Shown piece by piece: positions 43,601-51,664 of a stretch of 64,000 nucleotides of DNA; within the stretch, counting starts at the first letter, position 1, and every line of letters begins with the position of its first letter. Below the pieces are notes generated by a model. The model had not been told where the DNA came from. It made no database searches and saw nothing but the letters and a program-made list of their open reading frames with translations. The stretch covers positions 4,646,501 through 4,710,500 of the forward strand of contig NC_015844.1 of the NCBI RefSeq assembly GCF_000973105.1, in the 5' to 3' direction. The position numbers were made by a program, and so were the translations under genes. The stretch is from Zobellia galactanivorans (GTDB lineage Bacteria; Bacteroidota; Bacteroidia; Flavobacteriales; Flavobacteriaceae).

Positions 43601-44128
43601 GGGGTAATCAATGGCTTGGATAGGGTTAGGGACGAAAAAAATAACATCCCTCGTTTTTCAGGAGGCTTGAACTTGGCCTTGAATTACAAACAATTCGATT
43701 TTTCCATGCTTTTTCAAGGGGCTGCAGGTGCGGTCAGGTATATTTCTACCGAGTCTGGTCTGATCGGTAATTTCCTTAAGGATTACTACGATAACAGATG
43801 GACACCCGATAACCCAGATGCACCGGGCCCAAGGGCGCACAATAGGGACTCCGAATACTGGAGGAACAATAGGAATACCTACTTTCTTCGTAAATCGGAC
43901 TATTTAAGACTTAAAACTTTAGAACTAGGATATAATTTACCACAGGACCTTTGCGATAAATTCGGAAGTAAGGGAACCAGATTGTACGTAAATGGGTATA
44001 ACCTCTTGACCTATAGTCCTGACCTCAAGGATTTTGATCCTGAAAGTGACCAACGCAGCTTAAGCGGGGGCTCACAACCTTACCCTGTACAACGGGTTAT
44101 TAATGGAGGAATTGAAATTAAATTTTAG
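40694..44128 (+). CDS. SusC/RagA-type TonB-dependent transporter with STN domain (locus 1)
   Basis: A 1144-residue outer-membrane protein. Order: signal peptide (about 1-42), STN signalling domain (ISLDMPDATVQEVIQEIEQLSDYKFLL, to about 120), carboxypeptidase-regulatory-like beta sandwich (GMVTDEDGNPLPGANIVEKGTTNGVTADFDGNFS), TonB box region ending EEVVVVGYGTQKKVTLTG, plug (about 225-345) and 22-strand barrel. It works with the SusD protein to import large ligands, and the STN domain passes ligand status to FecR. The next gene starts five bases later. Confidence 0.95.
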   Translation: MKKLFNSRGVCVCTLKLSLKMKLTVLLTIISLFQIQANTYSQSKKISLDMPDATVQEVIQEIEQLSDYKFLLNRKDVDLYREVSIKVKKKLISTILNELFEGTNIRFEVLHKQIILKKAKIPIKKPVVLPLTGQSLPVIDQFSVSGMVTDEDGNPLPGANIVEKGTTNGVTADFDGNFSIELADENATLVISYIGFSTMEVSAEGQANINVQLKESAAGLEEVVVVGYGTQKKVTLTGAISNLKGEEVLKSPTTNVSQALGGRMAGVTTVQRSGEPGADDTVIRIRGSNTLGDNSALVVVDGVPGRSLSRIDPNSIESITVLKDVSAAIYGSQAANGVILVKTKRGRLGKPSLTFNYNQGFNQPTRIPEMANGSEYARLQSEIDIYAGRSPRYSDEEIAMFSSNSDPWLYPNTDWFDEVLKPWSGQKNVNGQISGGGEYVNYFISGGYKFQDAYYRNSVSNYKQYDFRTNIDGKFSDNISWGVDLYGRFADTNSPTQGFGAIFRTTTVGNPNIPAVWPDGSPGPDILGGQNPVTISTGAAGFDETKNYSLNSSFKLNFKIPWIEGLSLNLSTNFDKSFENRKRFETPWEVNSWDQVSYDANDKPILNSAMVPFNDPRLTQYSAEKQSLLTNAVMNYETTFNEIHNIKLLGGVESREDKGGNFNAFRRHYVSSTTPELFAGGDQDKDNTGGSYESARLNYFGRLNYNFKEKLLFEFVWRYDGSYIFPEENRFGFFPGVSLGWRMSEEKFWKENLSFVDEFKIRTSYGQTGNDRIGEWQYLASYGYSDFIYNFGVNESYKLLFEERIPNENVSWEVANQFDIGIESYFLDKKLYFDLAFFDYRRSDILWWRNASVPTSAGINLPRENIGKVTNQGFDFNLSYRGNINDLGYSVGLNGGYAKNKITFWDESPGRPEWQQSTGKPIPTVPEDIDQDLYYVSEGIFNDQAEVDATPHWEGARPGDIIFKDVNEDGVINGLDRVRDEKNNIPRFSGGLNLALNYKQFDFSMLFQGAAGAVRYISTESGLIGNFLKDYYDNRWTPDNPDAPGPRAHNRDSEYWRNNRNTYFLRKSDYLRLKTLELGYNLPQDLCDKFGSKGTRLYVNGYNLLTYSPDLKDFDPESDQRSLSGGSQPYPVQRVINGGIEIKF

Positions 44129-44132
44129 AACT

Positions 44133-45914
44133 ATGAAAATTAAACATATATATAGATATATAACGCTTGGCTTACTAGGTGTTATTCTGCTTACCTCTTG
44201 TGATAAGGATTTTCTTGACAGGAGTCCGAAGAATCAATTTGCCGAAGATGATGTTTGGAGCCAATTGCCGATGATGGAGCAATTTGTCAACGACATATAT
44301 TGGAACGTAGGGCATAGTTTTGATCGTCCTATGATGTCGGTCTTTACCGATGAGACCATGTTCGATCCGGGATCGGACCAAGGCCACGGGAACGTTGTAA
44401 AATCATTGATTACGCCTAGTGATTACCTCGTATTCGATACTTGGTCCCGAACATCTAAAATGCGTTGGGAACATCATTACAAGTATATTCGCGCTTGCAA
44501 CGTGTTCTTGGAACAAGTGGAGAATAACGAATATGAAGATCAGGAATTCAAGAACCGATTGATCGGAGAAGTACATTTTTTAAGGGCCTATCACTACCAC
44601 AACCTGGTTTTCCAGTACGGAGGGGTACCATTGATTACAAAGTCTTATGAACTTACCGACGATTTTCTCTTGGCAAGGAACACTTTTGAAGAATGTATTG
44701 ATTTTATTGTCGAAGAATGTGAAAAAGGCGCCGAATTATTGCCGGAAATGCATGAAGGGTCCAATTTGGGCAGGGCGACCAAAGGGGCGGCAATGTCCTT
44801 AAAATCAAGGGTGCTGCTTTATGCGGCCAGTGAACTGTACAATTCTGATGCCGCTTGGGCGCAGGGATATAGCAACCCCGAACTGGTTGGTTATGTAGGA
44901 GGATCCCAGACCGACAGGCTAAAACTGGCCAAGGATGCGGCCAAGGCCGTAATGGACATGGGAATTTATAGCTTGTATAAAGGAGAGCCGACCGAAAATG
45001 ATTCCTTGGCCCGAAACTATGACGAGGTTTTTACATTAAAACAAACACAGGAAGATATCTTTATACGCAATTTTACCGAATCGGGTCAGATTTGGAGTTT
45101 GAACATAGGGGTACAAAACCTTCCGACCGGTTATAAGGGGTGGGGAAATATGGCTCCGATCAACGGAATGGTAGATGATTTTGAGATGGCAACGGGAGAG
45201 CAATTTGACTGGGATAACCCCGAACATCGCGCGGAACCCTATAAAAACAGAGATCCCCGTTTTTATGTCAACATATTTTTTGATGGGGCCCAATGGAGAC
45301 AGAGGCCAGAAGACGTTGTGGCGGCCGACCCTTATGGTATTATCCAGACCGGAAGCTACGAGCAACCTGACGGAACTTGGGTAGGTGGATTAGATTCTTT
45401 CGATACCCCGGTTACCACCTGGAGCGGAACCCACACGGGCTATTATTTTAGGAAATTTCAAGATATCTCCATAGAAGCCCCTAAAGTGAGGACGACTACC
45501 CCATGGAGGTTTATCAGATATGCCGAGATACTATTGAACTATGCCGAAGCATGCGCCGAATTGGGCGAGTATGGCGAAGCAAGAACCTATACGAACATGC
45601 TTAGGAAAAGGGTAGGGATGCCTGATTTGACCCAAGTCGATGCCGATCTCGTCGATGCCGTACGACACGAGCGAAAAATTGAATTGATGGGCGAAGACCA
45701 ACGCTTTTTTGACATCAGAAGGTGGATGATCGCCCCGGAAGTCATGCAAAATGCCTTTGGTGTAGACATCAAATACCACTTGAATGAGGAAAGACCTAGA
45801 TATAACATTATTCAAGTCCAGGAACGCGAATGGAAAGACCGATTCTATTTTTTTCCGATCAAATTGGAAGAGTTGAACAAAAACGAGTTGTTAATACAAA
45901 ACCCTTTGTATTGA
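44133..45914 (+). CDS. SusD/RagB-type surface lipoprotein (locus 1)
   Basis: A 593-residue glycan-binding lipoprotein from ATG 44133 (MKIKHIYRYITLGLLGVILLTSC; a longer frame that overlaps susC is rejected). The SusD N-terminal domain runs to about 320 with VHFLRAYHYHNLVFQYGGVPL and RATKGAAMSLKSRVLLYAA. The C-terminal domain has TPWRFIRYAEILLNYAEACAELG and AVRHERKIELMGEDQRFFDIRRW. It caps the SusC pore. No glycoside hydrolase follows; a terminator lies 120 bases downstream. Confidence 0.94.
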   Translation: MKIKHIYRYITLGLLGVILLTSCDKDFLDRSPKNQFAEDDVWSQLPMMEQFVNDIYWNVGHSFDRPMMSVFTDETMFDPGSDQGHGNVVKSLITPSDYLVFDTWSRTSKMRWEHHYKYIRACNVFLEQVENNEYEDQEFKNRLIGEVHFLRAYHYHNLVFQYGGVPLITKSYELTDDFLLARNTFEECIDFIVEECEKGAELLPEMHEGSNLGRATKGAAMSLKSRVLLYAASELYNSDAAWAQGYSNPELVGYVGGSQTDRLKLAKDAAKAVMDMGIYSLYKGEPTENDSLARNYDEVFTLKQTQEDIFIRNFTESGQIWSLNIGVQNLPTGYKGWGNMAPINGMVDDFEMATGEQFDWDNPEHRAEPYKNRDPRFYVNIFFDGAQWRQRPEDVVAADPYGIIQTGSYEQPDGTWVGGLDSFDTPVTTWSGTHTGYYFRKFQDISIEAPKVRTTTPWRFIRYAEILLNYAEACAELGEYGEARTYTNMLRKRVGMPDLTQVDADLVDAVRHERKIELMGEDQRFFDIRRWMIAPEVMQNAFGVDIKYHLNEERPRYNIIQVQEREWKDRFYFFPIKLEELNKNELLIQNPLY

Positions 45915-46035
45915 TGGTTTGAACCGCTCGCACGATAATGTGATAAGGTCATATTTCCAATGGGGGCTTAGTTTCCATAGAAGCTTTATCTATGGGATGT
46001 TTTTAGAATAAGTTGAGTGAGTTTAAATAGTGGAT

Positions 46036-46070
46036 AATGGGGGCGAAGTTATAATCGCCCCCATTTTTTA
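46036..46070 (+). terminator. Intrinsic terminator of SusCD locus 1
   Basis: AATGGGGGCGA (46036-46046) pairs with TCGCCCCCATT (46055-46065), followed by a T-run. It separates the two SusCD loci. Confidence 0.82.
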
Positions 46071-46126
46071 CATTAAGAACGATAGAAGAAATGGCTGGGA
46101 ACGGGCTATGCTATTGAAGTATAGGG

Positions 46127-46142
46127 TAACAAACGTTTGTTA
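46127..46142. promoter_or_regulatory. 16-base perfect palindrome upstream of sigma factor 2, operator candidate
   Basis: TAACAAACGTTTGTTA reads the same on both strands. It has a central CG with AAACGTTT around it, the style of LacI-family operators. It lies 82 bases before the sigma start codon. A 16-base palindrome is expected about once per window of this size by chance, so only its location speaks for function. Confidence 0.35.
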
Positions 46143-46224
46143 TATTGTTTCAAATCGTTATGTTTTCTTTAGAAATTAGTAATTTCCAGTCTATTTTTTA
46201 TAGATTTAGCATCTTGTTCGCCGT

Positions 46225-46797
46225 GTGATGAAAATGATAACAGAAGATAGTAGGCTCTTAAAAGGTATGAAAGAAGAAGATAACGCCTCTTTCAAGGCGG
46301 TATATGACAAATATGCCAAAGCCTTGTTCTTCTATGCCCATAACATAATTAAGGATAGGGCGGTCTGTGAAGATATTATCCAAGAGGTTTTTATATCACT
46401 CTGGTCAAAACGGAAATCGAATACGATAACTTCGTTGAAACCCTATCTTTTTCAAGCCGTAAAATATCAAATTTTCAATCACTTCAGAAATAATAAGTTT
46501 TCGAAAGAAGATTTGACCCGTTTGAATATCATTGACGTGTCGATGAACGTTTCCCAGAAATTGGAGTATTCGGAACTTGACCAGATCATACGCGACTACG
46601 TGGCCAAATTGCCCAAAAGATGTCGTCATATTTTTGTTCTGAGTCGTTACCAACACAAATCGAATAAAGAAATCGCCGAGGAGCTGGAAATTTCCGTACA
46701 GGCCGTAAAAAACCAAATTTCAAAAGCTCTTGCCTTTCTTCGTAGTAATCTTCAGCTAGAGGATGCGGTTTTTCTTTGTCTTGTCCTTCTACATTAA
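46225..46797 (+). CDS. ECF RNA polymerase sigma-70 factor of SusCD locus 2
   Basis: A 190-residue ECF sigma factor: region 2 with RAVCEDIIQEVFISLWSKR, region 4 with LPKRCRHIFVLSRYQHKSNKEIAEELEISVQAVKNQISKAL. It precedes FecR, SusC, SusD, PhoD and sulfatase genes, all on the same strand. It is a paralog of the sigma gene of locus 1, but here it is co-oriented with its partners. About 190 bases separate it from FecR, so FecR may have its own promoter. Confidence 0.93.
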   Translation: MMKMITEDSRLLKGMKEEDNASFKAVYDKYAKALFFYAHNIIKDRAVCEDIIQEVFISLWSKRKSNTITSLKPYLFQAVKYQIFNHFRNNKFSKEDLTRLNIIDVSMNVSQKLEYSELDQIIRDYVAKLPKRCRHIFVLSRYQHKSNKEIAEELEISVQAVKNQISKALAFLRSNLQLEDAVFLCLVLLH

Positions 46798-46988
46798 TAC
46801 CGGTCTGATATTATTTACGGCACTGTATTTCAGCCTGTTCAGACTGCTTTTTTGGGTTACTCTGTTTGAGGATTCCCTAATTCTTGCCGGTTAATTTTAT
46901 TAAATTTTGAAAAAAACGACCATCTGACGTGTACTATCGTATGAGTTTGGGTACTTAATAATGACACCCCCTTTTTAATCGAGTTAAA

Positions 46989-48116
46989 ATGAATGCAAAA
47001 AGTGCCAAAAAACTTTTCAAGAAATACGTGAACAATGAATGCTCGCCCCAAGAGATAGAATTGCTCGAACGTTTTCTTGAATCGTACCAAGATAAAGATG
47101 CCCTCTTATCCGAATTTAGTTTCGATAACGGAACGAAGCAGGAACTTTGGCAAAAGATAAGTGGCACGACCAAGCCACAAAAGGTAAAGAGATCTTATTT
47201 CAATCACTTTGTGTTCAAATACGCGGCTGTGTTTATTGCTTTGGTAGGGTCAATAGTCTTCTTTAAATTTTTAAGGTCGGATACCATTGAGCAACCGACG
47301 TTAATTGTAGAAGACAACGCTATCGTATTAAAGACCGCCAACGATCAGATTCGTGAAATCGTTACAGGGAAGGAGGGTATCATTACCGATGCCGAAGGAA
47401 ACGTTCTGGCATCGCAATCCGATGACCGAATGGAATATCGGGCCAAATCGACTACCGAACTGGTGTACAATGAAATTATTGTTCCTAAAGGAAAAAGGTT
47501 CGAGCTAATGCTTTCCGATGGTACTTTGGTTCATTTAAATGCCGATACATCCCTAAAATATCCGGTCAGCTTTATAGCAGGTCAAGACCGAAAGGTTTTT
47601 TTAAATGGGGAGGCCTACTTTGAAGTAGCCAAAGACCCCGACCATAAATTTACCGTAGTGGCCAAAGATATGGACGTCCAAGTCTTGGGCACCCATTTTA
47701 ACGTAAGCTCTTATACCGATGAAGAAAATTATACCGTACTGGCCGAGGGCAGTGTGGCCATCAATGACAAGCGCAATGATGGGGGCGGTGGGGGGCCAAG
47801 CATCCTAAAACCGGGTCAGAAAGCGGCTATGGCAGAAGATGCATTGGTCATTAGTGAGGTCGATATCAACGATTACCTGAACTGGCGAAATGGGGATTTA
47901 ACCTTTAACAATGAGCCCTTCAAAGATATTATAAAAAAGATAGAGCGTCGCTATGGCGTGCGTATTGAAAATGGGTATACCGAATTGGAATCGGTACGGT
48001 TCAGGGGAGCTTTTAAGAATGAGAGCATTCAAGATTTACTGGATACCTTTAAAGAAAGTGCAGAGTTCGATTACGAGATAGCCAATAACCAAATACGAAT
48101 TAAAAAACCCGTGTAA
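46989..48116 (+). CDS. FecR-type anti-sigma factor of SusCD locus 2
   Basis: A 375-residue inner-membrane regulator: cytoplasmic N-terminus (AKKLFKKYVNNECSPQEIELLERFL), transmembrane helix (FKYAAVFIALVGSIVFFKFL, about 77-96), FecR domain (VPKGKRFELMLSDGTLVHLNADTSLKYPV; VFLNGEAYFEVAKD) and C-terminal DUF4974 (LTFNNEPFKDIIKKIERRYGVRI). A Gly-rich loop (NDGGGGGPS) lies between the two periplasmic parts. It ends 104 bases before the SusC gene. Confidence 0.93.
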   Translation: MNAKSAKKLFKKYVNNECSPQEIELLERFLESYQDKDALLSEFSFDNGTKQELWQKISGTTKPQKVKRSYFNHFVFKYAAVFIALVGSIVFFKFLRSDTIEQPTLIVEDNAIVLKTANDQIREIVTGKEGIITDAEGNVLASQSDDRMEYRAKSTTELVYNEIIVPKGKRFELMLSDGTLVHLNADTSLKYPVSFIAGQDRKVFLNGEAYFEVAKDPDHKFTVVAKDMDVQVLGTHFNVSSYTDEENYTVLAEGSVAINDKRNDGGGGGPSILKPGQKAAMAEDALVISEVDINDYLNWRNGDLTFNNEPFKDIIKKIERRYGVRIENGYTELESVRFRGAFKNESIQDLLDTFKESAEFDYEIANNQIRIKKPV

Positions 48117-48220
48117 TTATGAAGTGACCAAAAACTTAAAAAAATCGGGGAACGCGGCCACGTCCCCCGAATAAGAGTGATTTTAATCCAAGTAAAAACA
48201 AATCAAAATCCTTTAAAAAT

Positions 48221-51200
48221 ATGGAAAAAAAACCATTGTTTTTCATTCTTATGAAAAACATTCTTAACAAGAATCGTACAGTGAAAATCTCCGTTCTAAT
48301 GTTTGCTTTGGCTTTGTTCAATCTTCACGCGAATTCCTATTCGCAAAACAAGAAGGTTTCTATAGAGGCCAATAACGAAACTATTGAAAGTGTACTGAAA
48401 AAAATAGAGAACCAAAGCCAGTTCCGTTTCTTTTATAAGACCGGACAACTTAACGTGTCTAAAAGGGTGACGCTCAGTATAGAAAAGACCCCGATAAAAG
48501 AAGTGTTGCAAATGGTTTTTGGGGATGGTGTCACATACACCATGGTAAAAAATCAGATTGTTCTTAAAAGTAAACGGCCTGATAATCCCATCGAAAATCC
48601 ACTCCGTAAAAGTAAAATCGATCAAGAGCAACGAGTGGTTACCGGTGTCATTACCGATGAAATGGGTGTGCCCTTGGCGGGCGCAAATGTGGTAGAAAAA
48701 GGTACGACCAACGGAGTTACGGCCGACTTTGATGGGAACTTTAGTCTTGAACTGAGCTCCGATGATGCCGTTTTGGTAATTTCCTATATAGGTTTTGCTA
48801 CAAAAGAGATTCCTGTTGCCGGACAGTCCACTTTTAACATTCAATTAGTGGAAAGCGCCGCTGGCCTAGAAGAGGTCGTGGTAGTCGGTTTCGGTACACA
48901 AAAGAAGGTGAACGTTATCGGTTCGGTGTCCCAAGTGTCCTCCAAGGACATTGAGAACAGGCCCGTTACCCAAGTTTCACAAGCCATTACCGGTCAGATG
49001 CCCGGAGTTACCGTGGTACAGAGATCGGGCAGGCCAGGTCAAAGCGGTGGTAATATCAGTGTAAGGGGAGTAGGTTCTTTTGGGGCAACACCCGATGCAC
49101 TGGTCTTAATTGATGGGATAGCGGGTAGTATGAACGACATCAACCCCGATGATATCAAATCCATTTCCGTTCTTAAAGATGCCTCTTCCGCAGCTATATA
49201 TGGTGCACGTTCAGCAAATGGTGTTATTTTGATTACCACAAAATCGGGTAGCGAGAACAAATTTTCTGTCAATTACAATAGCTATGTCGGTTTTAACGCA
49301 GCAACCGAACTTCCTAAATTTGTAAATTCTTGGGAATATGCCGAAATGTATAATATTGCTTCTGGAAGCAACAGTTTTACTGCAGAGGATATTGCCAAGT
49401 ACAAGGCGCAAGACGATCCCGATAATTATCCCAATACTAAATTTCTTGAAGACCTATTTTCTAAAAATGGGGTTCAAACTTCGCATACCCTTACCCTTAA
49501 CGGAGGTGATGAAAAGAATAAATACTACGTCTCTGCAGGTATTCTCGAACAGGATGGAATCATCCCGAAAAATAGCTTCAGCCGGTATAATTTCCGTATG
49601 AACTTGCAGAATAAATTGGGCGATAAGTTTGAATTGAGCACGCGTTTTTTTGGTTCTGTGGAAAAAAGGGAAGAACCACAGGTAACTGGAAATAAAGGAC
49701 CGGGATACCAAAGTGAAGCGAATAGGGCTACGGATGCCACAAATAATGCAGGTAGTTTTATGAGCCAATTGGTTTCGAATGCCGTGAGATATCCGGCCAT
49801 TGAACTCGGGCAAGATTCCCAGGGTAATTTCGGTATCGGACCTGAAAGTGGCGGTACGCCCGTAGCATGGTTGGCCTCTGATTCATATTTGGAAAACCCG
49901 CGGACAAAGGCGGGCGTAAACGTAAAGTTGGATTACAAGCCGAACGACAATTTGGTGTTTTCGGCCATTGGGGGATATAACTTCACTTTGCATGAGGAAC
50001 GCTCGTACTATGCATCACAACGTTTGGACGAGAATATATTTTTAGGACAGTCTTATCTCAATCAGTACAGCAATAAGGAAATCTACAAGACCTTACAGCT
50101 TACGGGTGAATGGTCTAAAGAGGTTGGGGTACACGATTTTAGCTTTTTGGGAGGATATTCTTTTGAAAACGAGGAATTTTCCTTTTTCAACGGATACCGT
50201 CAGAATTTTGCAAGCAACGATTATACCGTTCTTGACTTGGGTAGTGCCGAAAATCAACAATCGTCAGGCTTTGATGCGGAATGGGCCTTGCAATCGTTTT
50301 TCTCCCGTTTGAAATATAGTTTTGATGAACGCTATCTCTTTGAGGCCACCCTTCGTTACGATGGGTCGTCTAGATTCCCAAAAAACAATAAATACGCGGT
50401 TTTCCCTGCTGCAGCCTTGGGCTGGAGGGCTTCCCAAGAGTCTTTTTTACAAGATGTATCTTGGTTGTCGAACTTGAAGTTTAAAGCTTCTTGGGGTATT
50501 CTAGGAAACCAAAATATCGGAAATTATCCCTATCAAACCGTTTTGGCCTCGGGTCGTGATTACGCGCTTGGAGGGGGACTTTCAACTGGGGCGGCATACT
50601 CTACCTATAGGGATGCCAATATCAAATGGGAATCTACCGAAACTACCGATGTCGGTGTTGAAACGGGCTTTTTCGATGGAAAACTGACCTTCAATGCCAC
50701 CTATTTTAGAAGAAATACCACAGATGTGCTTTTCAAGCCGTCGTCAAGTGTGTCTTCTGTACTTGGGGTGGGTATCAGTGAAACCAATACCGGTGCCGTA
50801 AAGAACACAGGATGGGAATTCGATATGGGTTATCGTGACACAAAAGGAGACTTTAGCTATTCGATAAACGGAAACTTTTCGGTGATAGATAACGAGGTAG
50901 TAACCTTAGGCCTGGGTAATGTAGAACAACCCAATGGTTACGTGGGTAACGGCTCTGACCTCTTTGTTGGTTTTCCTATGCAAATGTACTATGGTTATAA
51001 GACCGACGGGGTATTCTTGAATGATGGGGAAATAGCAAATTGGCCCGATCAATCGGCGGTAAATCCGACCTCTCAGGCGGGTGATTTTAGATATAAGGAT
51101 ATTAGTGGACCCGATGGCGTACCCGATGGAAAGGTCGACCCTACCTATGACCGGACGTATTTGGGAAGTCGTATTCCTAAATATACCTATGGGGCAAATA

Positions 51201-51661
51201 TCAACCTGAACTATAAGAATTTCGACTTTTCCGTTTTTCTTCAGGGCGTTGGGGGCGTAAAAGGACAATTGACCAATTATGCGGGTTATGCCTTCTTTAA
51301 TCTTGGAAATATTCAGCAATGGCAGATGGATGGTCGGTTTGACCCGAACAATCCGGTGCGTTACCCTGATTATCCGAGACTGGAGGTGGTTACCAATAGT
51401 GGGACACCGAACACGACCACTTCTGATTTCTGGGTGATAAACGCAGGTTACCTTCGGGTTAAAAACGTTCAGTTCGGCTATAATTTCCCTAATCCGGTAA
51501 CCGACCTTATCGGTATTGATAACCTTAGGGTCTATGTAGGGGCCGAGAATTTACATTCTTTCAACTCTTACAGGGACGGATGGGATCCTGAAATTAATTC
51601 GGCAGGAGGCTATTACCCTATTTTAACGACCTACACCTTTGGTTTAAACTTAAAATTTTAG
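48221..51661 (+). CDS. SusC/RagA-type TonB-dependent transporter with STN domain (locus 2)
   Basis: A 1146-residue outer-membrane protein with the same order as its paralog in locus 1: signal peptide, STN (VSIEANNETIESVLKKIENQSQFRFF), carboxypeptidase-like domain (GVITDEMGVPLAGANVVEKGTTNG), EEVVVVGFGTQKKVNVIG, plug with VLKDASSAAIYGARSANGVILITTKSG, and barrel. An internal ATG ten codons downstream (48251) is an equally good start. It imports the ligand of locus 2 and should signal through FecR 2. SusD starts three bases after its stop. Confidence 0.95.
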   Translation: MEKKPLFFILMKNILNKNRTVKISVLMFALALFNLHANSYSQNKKVSIEANNETIESVLKKIENQSQFRFFYKTGQLNVSKRVTLSIEKTPIKEVLQMVFGDGVTYTMVKNQIVLKSKRPDNPIENPLRKSKIDQEQRVVTGVITDEMGVPLAGANVVEKGTTNGVTADFDGNFSLELSSDDAVLVISYIGFATKEIPVAGQSTFNIQLVESAAGLEEVVVVGFGTQKKVNVIGSVSQVSSKDIENRPVTQVSQAITGQMPGVTVVQRSGRPGQSGGNISVRGVGSFGATPDALVLIDGIAGSMNDINPDDIKSISVLKDASSAAIYGARSANGVILITTKSGSENKFSVNYNSYVGFNAATELPKFVNSWEYAEMYNIASGSNSFTAEDIAKYKAQDDPDNYPNTKFLEDLFSKNGVQTSHTLTLNGGDEKNKYYVSAGILEQDGIIPKNSFSRYNFRMNLQNKLGDKFELSTRFFGSVEKREEPQVTGNKGPGYQSEANRATDATNNAGSFMSQLVSNAVRYPAIELGQDSQGNFGIGPESGGTPVAWLASDSYLENPRTKAGVNVKLDYKPNDNLVFSAIGGYNFTLHEERSYYASQRLDENIFLGQSYLNQYSNKEIYKTLQLTGEWSKEVGVHDFSFLGGYSFENEEFSFFNGYRQNFASNDYTVLDLGSAENQQSSGFDAEWALQSFFSRLKYSFDERYLFEATLRYDGSSRFPKNNKYAVFPAAALGWRASQESFLQDVSWLSNLKFKASWGILGNQNIGNYPYQTVLASGRDYALGGGLSTGAAYSTYRDANIKWESTETTDVGVETGFFDGKLTFNATYFRRNTTDVLFKPSSSVSSVLGVGISETNTGAVKNTGWEFDMGYRDTKGDFSYSINGNFSVIDNEVVTLGLGNVEQPNGYVGNGSDLFVGFPMQMYYGYKTDGVFLNDGEIANWPDQSAVNPTSQAGDFRYKDISGPDGVPDGKVDPTYDRTYLGSRIPKYTYGANINLNYKNFDFSVFLQGVGGVKGQLTNYAGYAFFNLGNIQQWQMDGRFDPNNPVRYPDYPRLEVVTNSGTPNTTTSDFWVINAGYLRVKNVQFGYNFPNPVTDLIGIDNLRVYVGAENLHSFNSYRDGWDPEINSAGGYYPILTTYTFGLNLKF

Positions 51662-51664
51662 AAC

